Shown one piece after another: positions 60,536-64,000 of a stretch of DNA of 64,000 nt; position 1 is the stretch's first letter, and each line of letters opens with the position of its first letter. Below the pieces are notes generated by a model. That model ran no database searches. It saw only the letters and a program-made list of their open reading frames with translations, and had not been told where the DNA came from. The translations under genes were made by a program, and so were the position numbers. This stretch comes from Bog-473 sp963764305 (GTDB lineage: Bacteria; Actinomycetota; Acidimicrobiia; Acidimicrobiales; RAAP-2). The stretch covers positions 744,001 to 808,000 of the forward strand of contig CAVXSD010000006.1 of the NCBI GenBank assembly GCA_963764305.1, in the 5' to 3' direction.

Positions 60536-61960
60536 ATGAACGAAGTGAGGTTGGGCATCGACCTCGCCTGTCGAGCCGACCACCGGGCCAGCCTGGCCGA
60601 CGAGCGAGGTGAGTTCATCTGGTCGTCGTGGAAGTTCCGCACGACGACCGCTGACCTCGAGCGCCTGTGGGCGAAGATCCCCGCCGGTGCCGCGGTGACG
60701 GTGATCCTCGAGCCCACCCGCAACGCCTGGGTGCCCCTGTCGGCGTGGCTCCAAGCGCGGGGCGCCACGGTGATCTTGGTGCCACCCGAGCAATCGGCCG
60801 ACCTGCGGGACTACTACAACAAGCACACCAAGACCGACCGGTTGGATTCACGGGTGCTGGCCCGTCTTCCGCTGCTGCACCCCGAAGGCCTCCGCGGCAT
60901 CGACAACCTCGGCCCGGCTCAATCGCTGCGCCGAGCCGTCCGTCACCGCTCCAGCCTGGTCAAGCGGCGCAGCGCCGCCAGCCTGCGCCTCGAGGCACTC
61001 GTCGAGCTGCTCGGTCCGGGTTGGGCCGACTCCCTCGGATCGGCCACCGCGTCGAAGACCGCCCTGGTCATCTTGGAGAACTACGCCGATCCACGTGCGC
61101 TCAAGCGTCTCGGGCGTGCTCGGCTCGCCGCGCTGTTGATCCGCTCGAGCGCGGGACTCTGGCGCGAAGACAAGGCCGACGAGCTCTTGGCCATGGCGAA
61201 CGAGACCCTCGAGCTCTGGTCAGGCGGGGGCATCGACTTCACCGAGTTGGCCCACGACGTCGCTTCGGAGGTCCGGGTGCTTCGCCGCCTCGACGACGAG
61301 ATCACCGCCGCCGACAAGCGGATCGCCGTCCTCTATGACGAGGCCGATCCTTTGGGCATCGTTGCTTCGGCCCCGGGGCTCGGTCCCGTCCTCTCGGCGG
61401 CCATCTTGGGGAACGCGGGCGACTTCAACCGCTTCGCCAACCTGGCCGGCGTCCGCTCCTCCACCGGCTTTGTGCCCAAGATCGACCAGTCCGGACTGGT
61501 GGCGGGACACAAGGGCATTACCAAGGCCGGCGACGCCGGCCTGCGCCAGGCTCTGTACCTGGCAGCTGATCACGCTCGCCACATCGACCCGACCCTTGCC
61601 CACCGCTACTACCGACTCGTCATGGTCGAGGGCAAGCACCACAACTCAGCATTGTGCTCGGTCTCGGCCGTCCTCATCACCCGGATCGCCGCCTGCTGGC
61701 GCAAGGGAGAGCTCTACGACCTGAGAGATGACAACGGCGAAACGATCACCGAGGCCGAAGGCAAGGCAGCCTGCACCGACCGCTTCAAGATCGACCCCAC
61801 AGTCCGAGCGGCCCGTCGTCGCCACACCCCAGCCAAAGTCCTCAAGAACAGGGCGGCGGGTCGAGGCAGAAAGGAGTCGGCCCGAAAGGTCGCTCCGGCC
61901 ACCGACCCGCCACGAAGAGAAGTTAGCGAAAATGTCGCTTGAAGGGCTTGACTGCCGTTA
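60305..61960 (+). mobile_element. IS110-family insertion sequence (ends approximate)
   Basis: A single transposase gene with non-coding flanks. GGCTTGACT occurs at both sides (60310-60318 upstream, 61948-61956 downstream) and may lie near the ends. IS110 elements lack inverted terminal repeats, so the exact borders are not visible. The borders given are estimates. Confidence 0.6.
60536..61942 (+). CDS. IS110-family transposase
   Basis: The 468-residue protein has the RuvC-like DEDD_Tnp part: Asp in RLGIDLACRADH, Glu in VILEPTRNAWVP, Asp residues in KHTKTDRLDSRVLARL. The C-terminal Tnp20 domain reads IVASAPGLGPVLSAAILGNA, GVRSSTGFVPKIDQSG and HHNSALCSVSAVLITRI, with the catalytic Ser region. 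It is intact. AAAGGA lies 9 nt before the ATG. It moves its DNA by RNA-guided recombination in known relatives. Confidence 0.95.
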   Translation: MNEVRLGIDLACRADHRASLADERGEFIWSSWKFRTTTADLERLWAKIPAGAAVTVILEPTRNAWVPLSAWLQARGATVILVPPEQSADLRDYYNKHTKTDRLDSRVLARLPLLHPEGLRGIDNLGPAQSLRRAVRHRSSLVKRRSAASLRLEALVELLGPGWADSLGSATASKTALVILENYADPRALKRLGRARLAALLIRSSAGLWREDKADELLAMANETLELWSGGGIDFTELAHDVASEVRVLRRLDDEITAADKRIAVLYDEADPLGIVASAPGLGPVLSAAILGNAGDFNRFANLAGVRSSTGFVPKIDQSGLVAGHKGITKAGDAGLRQALYLAADHARHIDPTLAHRYYRLVMVEGKHHNSALCSVSAVLITRIAACWRKGELYDLRDDNGETITEAEGKAACTDRFKIDPTVRAARRRHTPAKVLKNRAAGRGRKESARKVAPATDPPRREVSENVA

Positions 61961-62335
61961 GGAACTCACCCCGGCCGTGCGCGATTTCGCAGGGTTGGGA
62001 CCAAGGCCCCTACTGCTCCGCGGGTCGTGAAGCGGAGGTTGTCGTTACGAACGAAGCGAGAAGGTTGGCAGAGTCACGACGCAACCTTCGAGCGTGTGGC
62101 GACAATAGGACGTTGAAAGACGTCTCTCATAGCGAGATTCGACACCTTGCCCCCCACTCCCACCCCTCCCCCCAGGGGAGGTGGGGGGCCGTTCGTATCT
62201 AGCCTTACTCCAACCCGCTCGAACCCGCCCTCGCGGGATACTGAAGGAATGAGCGTGGCGGATTCCGCCATGTGACATGCTCGGTACACACGTTGGGTGC
62301 TTTGTCCGGTGGTCAATGTGAGGAAGGGGGTCGTC
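61943..62335. other. IS right flank and GC-rich hairpins, no gene
   Basis: The 393 bp after the transposase have no supported ORF. At 62145-62195 a C-rich run followed by GGGGAGGTGGGGGG can form a long imperfect hairpin. CCCGC-CCTC-GCGGG lies near 62226. Neither has a U-tract. The right end of the IS is inside the first 60 bp. Confidence 0.45.
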
Positions 62336-62608
62336 ATGTCTGACCCGGATTCTGGTCCCAGCAACAAGAACAGCTCCCGACTCGGTGGTGGGGCGATTGC
62401 ATCGCTCATCGGAGTTGGACTGCTTCTGATATTCATCATCCAAAACACCGAGAAGATCAGACTTCACTTCTTAGTCTGGTACTTCTCCTGGCCGCTGTGG
62501 CTCTATACCATCGTCATTGCAGTCTTCGGGGCCTTGTTGTGGTTCGGACTTGGTGTCATGCGTCGCCACAGACGCCGGAAAGAGCGCCGCGAATACAGAC
62601 GGGGCTGA
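62336..62608 (+). CDS. LapA-domain (DUF1049) membrane protein
   Basis: The 90-residue protein starts at ATG 62336 after GGAAGGGGG. It has two helices (AIASLIGVGLLLIFIIQNTE and YTIVIAVFGALLWFGLGVMR) separated by KIRLHFLVWYFSWPLWL and a basic tail RRHRRRKERREYRRG. The IQNTE-H-L-F pattern is typical of LapA. The family stabilises envelope assembly or has unknown function in actinobacteria. Base composition is visibly lower in GC than the 1-50 kb part. Confidence 0.85.
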   Translation: MSDPDSGPSNKNSSRLGGGAIASLIGVGLLLIFIIQNTEKIRLHFLVWYFSWPLWLYTIVIAVFGALLWFGLGVMRRHRRRKERREYRRG

Positions 62609-62874
62609 GGGGAAGAAGCTGTGCCGTCTTGCTGCTTCCAGAAGGAGTGCTCCGTGCGACGCCGAGAAGCCCCGAGAACTTCTCACCAAAGCGCACACAG
62701 CCGCGATGGCACATGGGGTAAGGGACCGTAGAGCGACGAGCCGCTGCGGTACTTGAGCGCTTGGACACCTTAGGAGCCCACCACCTGCCCCCATGGATTC
62801 GTACCGGGGCACGCCAGTCAGAAGCCCTCGGGTACAAGTATTGCGAGAACCGACTACTCAACTGGGGGTCTACC

Positions 62875-63225
62875 GTGACGAGTGGGGAGACTTCGGAGTC
62901 CTGGCTCAGCGCTACTGTCCGCATCGGCAAAGGGTTTCGCCCGATTACTCAATACGGTCGACTGAAGATCAGCGACGCAGAACTCGCATTGGAGCATGGC
63001 GACGGGCGCGTCATCACAAACGCACCCCTCAGTAACATCTCGGTTGAGAAGCTGCGATTTGGAAGAAAGGGGCTCGGTATCTGGGTGAGCGGCGTCAGAT
63101 ACATAGTGGACGCTCCTTTGCCTGACTCGTCCTCCCCGAAAGGGAGGGATTACTACACGTCGGAGCTGATCGACCAAGTCTTGAGTTTCATATCTACTCA
63201 TGGAGGTCGTGTCGGCAAGCCGTGA
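62875..63225 (+). CDS. Unknown protein, possibly a PH-like fold
   Basis: From GTG 62875 the product has 116 residues, VTSGETSESWLSATVRIGKG, then QYGRLKISDAELALEHGDGR and LRFGRKGLGIWVSGVRYIVD. The alternating strands with a C-terminal helix (ELIDQVLSFISTHG) resemble a bacterial PH-like domain, but this is a pattern guess. A longer in-frame reading starts at TTG 62761. GC is low for the window. Confidence 0.5.
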   Translation: MTSGETSESWLSATVRIGKGFRPITQYGRLKISDAELALEHGDGRVITNAPLSNISVEKLRFGRKGLGIWVSGVRYIVDAPLPDSSSPKGRDYYTSELIDQVLSFISTHGGRVGKP

Positions 63226-63652
63226 ACTGACCTCGCAGCGGTGCCCATCCACCCCAGATCACGTGCGGTGCGCAGACAACTTGAAGCTCGACGTTCCTCA
63301 TGTTTAGGAGTGCCCAACTTCGCCGGTCAGGTCGCGACGGGCCGGGCAGAACGCCGCGAACGTTGGTTGATACGGAACTAACCGGACCCGGCTCTTACTT
63401 CACTAACTTTCCACTCCGCCGGCTTGGACCGTCAGCTTCGGCGCGTGTTCTCGACACGCTTCGACGTTTCAGCTGCGGCTCGTACGATCTCGTCAGATGC
63501 CCTTCCACGCGGGTCCCCGCGGCAACGGTCAGCCTGTAGCTGGCGGGACTGCACCATTCGGAAGTACCGACCCCGGCTGGGGACTGAAGGCGGCGATGAG
63601 GTCTCCGGGCTCGGGCATCAGGCTCACGAGCCAAGGGAAAGACCGGGGGCGG

Positions 63653-63688
63653 CGGTTCAACCCCGGCACCGTCGACAGGGTTGAACCG
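63653..63688. repeat. Inverted repeat with perfect 11-bp arms
   Basis: CGGTTCAACCC (63653-63663) and GGGTTGAACCG (63678-63688) flank a 14-nt loop. No U-tract follows. It could be a protein-binding dyad or RNA stem. No gene starts close by. Confidence 0.75.
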
Positions 63689-63855
63689 TCCCCACCTCAC
63701 CCTGACCCAGGAGAACCTGATCAGAATGGCCCCGAGGTAATAGACCGAGCGGCGGCGACACCTGATACACGTGGCCCGGGCCGCGCAAACCACCGCGAGC
63801 ACCGAGCAAGCAATCCGCGACAGCGCGTATAACTCGTCGAGGTTCGCTCGGATAC

Positions 63856-63875
63856 CACCTGCGATGTCGCAGGTG
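63856..63875. repeat. 20-bp palindrome CACCTGCGA-TG-TCGCAGGTG
   Basis: Perfect 9-bp arms around a TG centre. It lies in gene-free DNA near the right edge. It looks like an operator or a resolution-type site; no regulator gene is visible in the window to pair with it. Confidence 0.75.
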
Positions 63876-64000
63876 AGCACAGCGTTTGGTGCTTGCTGCT
63901 AGTCCCAAAAACAGTGCCGCGAATCAGTCTCTTCCGGCTGAGTAGCTAGTGGGGTCACACAGCCCGGTCATCGTCCTCACCTAGGGTCAGATCACCGAAG

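Larger units (their letters stand above)
63226..64000. other. 775 bp without a convincing gene
   Basis: Only short or low-quality frames are open on both strands. The segment contains two strong inverted repeats, described separately. Codon composition is not that of the genes in the window. Nothing more can be assigned. Confidence 0.45.

Noticed and set aside
63395..63880. 161-residue minus-strand frame near the right edge
   Set aside because: It runs through both dyads, has no start signal and reads as Arg/Pro-rich noise.
51820..64000. Second copy of the tRNA-Lys 3' end (attR)
   Set aside because: I searched by eye for TTCGAATCCCGA and found only the tRNA itself. The right end may lie beyond the window.
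1..64000. CRISPR arrays, rRNA genes, other tRNA genes, riboswitches
   Set aside because: No regularly spaced direct repeats of 25-40 bp, no rRNA sequence and no second cloverleaf were recognised.

Overview
The window is a high-GC, densely packed actinobacterial chromosome segment. Family content suggests a lineage near the Acidimicrobiia, because of a surface protein with GYW-SDGGIF-FGDA-FYGSTG repeats, DUF3817 and DUF664 proteins, GTG/TTG starts and leaderless -10 boxes. That placement is inference, since no rRNA or marker gene is present.

Region 1 (1-51.5 kb) is core or accessory chromosome dominated by acyl-CoA metabolism. It holds five thiolase or thiolase-like genes, an HMG-CoA-synthase-like/DUF35 fusion, a free DUF35 protein, two acyl-CoA dehydrogenases, several SDRs of the 3-hydroxyacyl-CoA dehydrogenase type, an enoyl-CoA hydratase, a CoA-transferase, two TesB-like thioesterases and three acyl/acetyl-CoA synthetases. 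A Liv-type ABC transporter is translationally coupled to a thiolase. Eight near-identical 16-bp dyads (consensus CTGAC-N6-GTCAG) lie in front of acyl-CoA genes at 1.6, 1.7, 15.8, 19.1, 25.6, 29.2, 45.7 and 51.5 kb. One lies in front of the only TetR regulator in the window (15806-16615), so this looks like a local lipid or CoA-thioester regulon. Interspersed are small-molecule enzymes (RraA, ThuA, Zn-alcohol dehydrogenase, VOC, PEP-mutase-like, RidA, class II aldolase), a likely glyoxylate-related group (ureidoglycolate lyase, cupin, 2-hydroxyacid dehydrogenase), a large frameshifted repeat surface protein (20.6-23.6 kb) and a cell-envelope sugar pair (GH99-like protein and GT-C transferase, 34-37 kb).

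Region 2 (51.7-59.1 kb) starts at a tRNA-Lys(CTT) followed by a tyrosine integrase. Next come an excisionase-like HTH protein, a DUF3631 ATPase broken by several frameshifts, a P27-type small terminase subunit, another HTH protein, a run of overlapping small unknown ORFs and a secreted/structural-like protein. No portal, large terminase or major capsid gene is recognisable, so this is a phage satellite, integrative element or degraded prophage. Its distal attachment site was not found before 64 kb.

Region 3 (59.1-64 kb) is gene-poor. It holds a PASTA fragment, an IS110-family transposase with a structured non-coding leader that may encode its bridge RNA, a LapA-like membrane protein, one unknown protein and about 0.8 kb with two strong dyads but no convincing gene.

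About ten otherwise typical genes contain single-base frameshifts, several at short homopolymers. Either the assembly carries indel errors or several genes are decaying; reads would decide.
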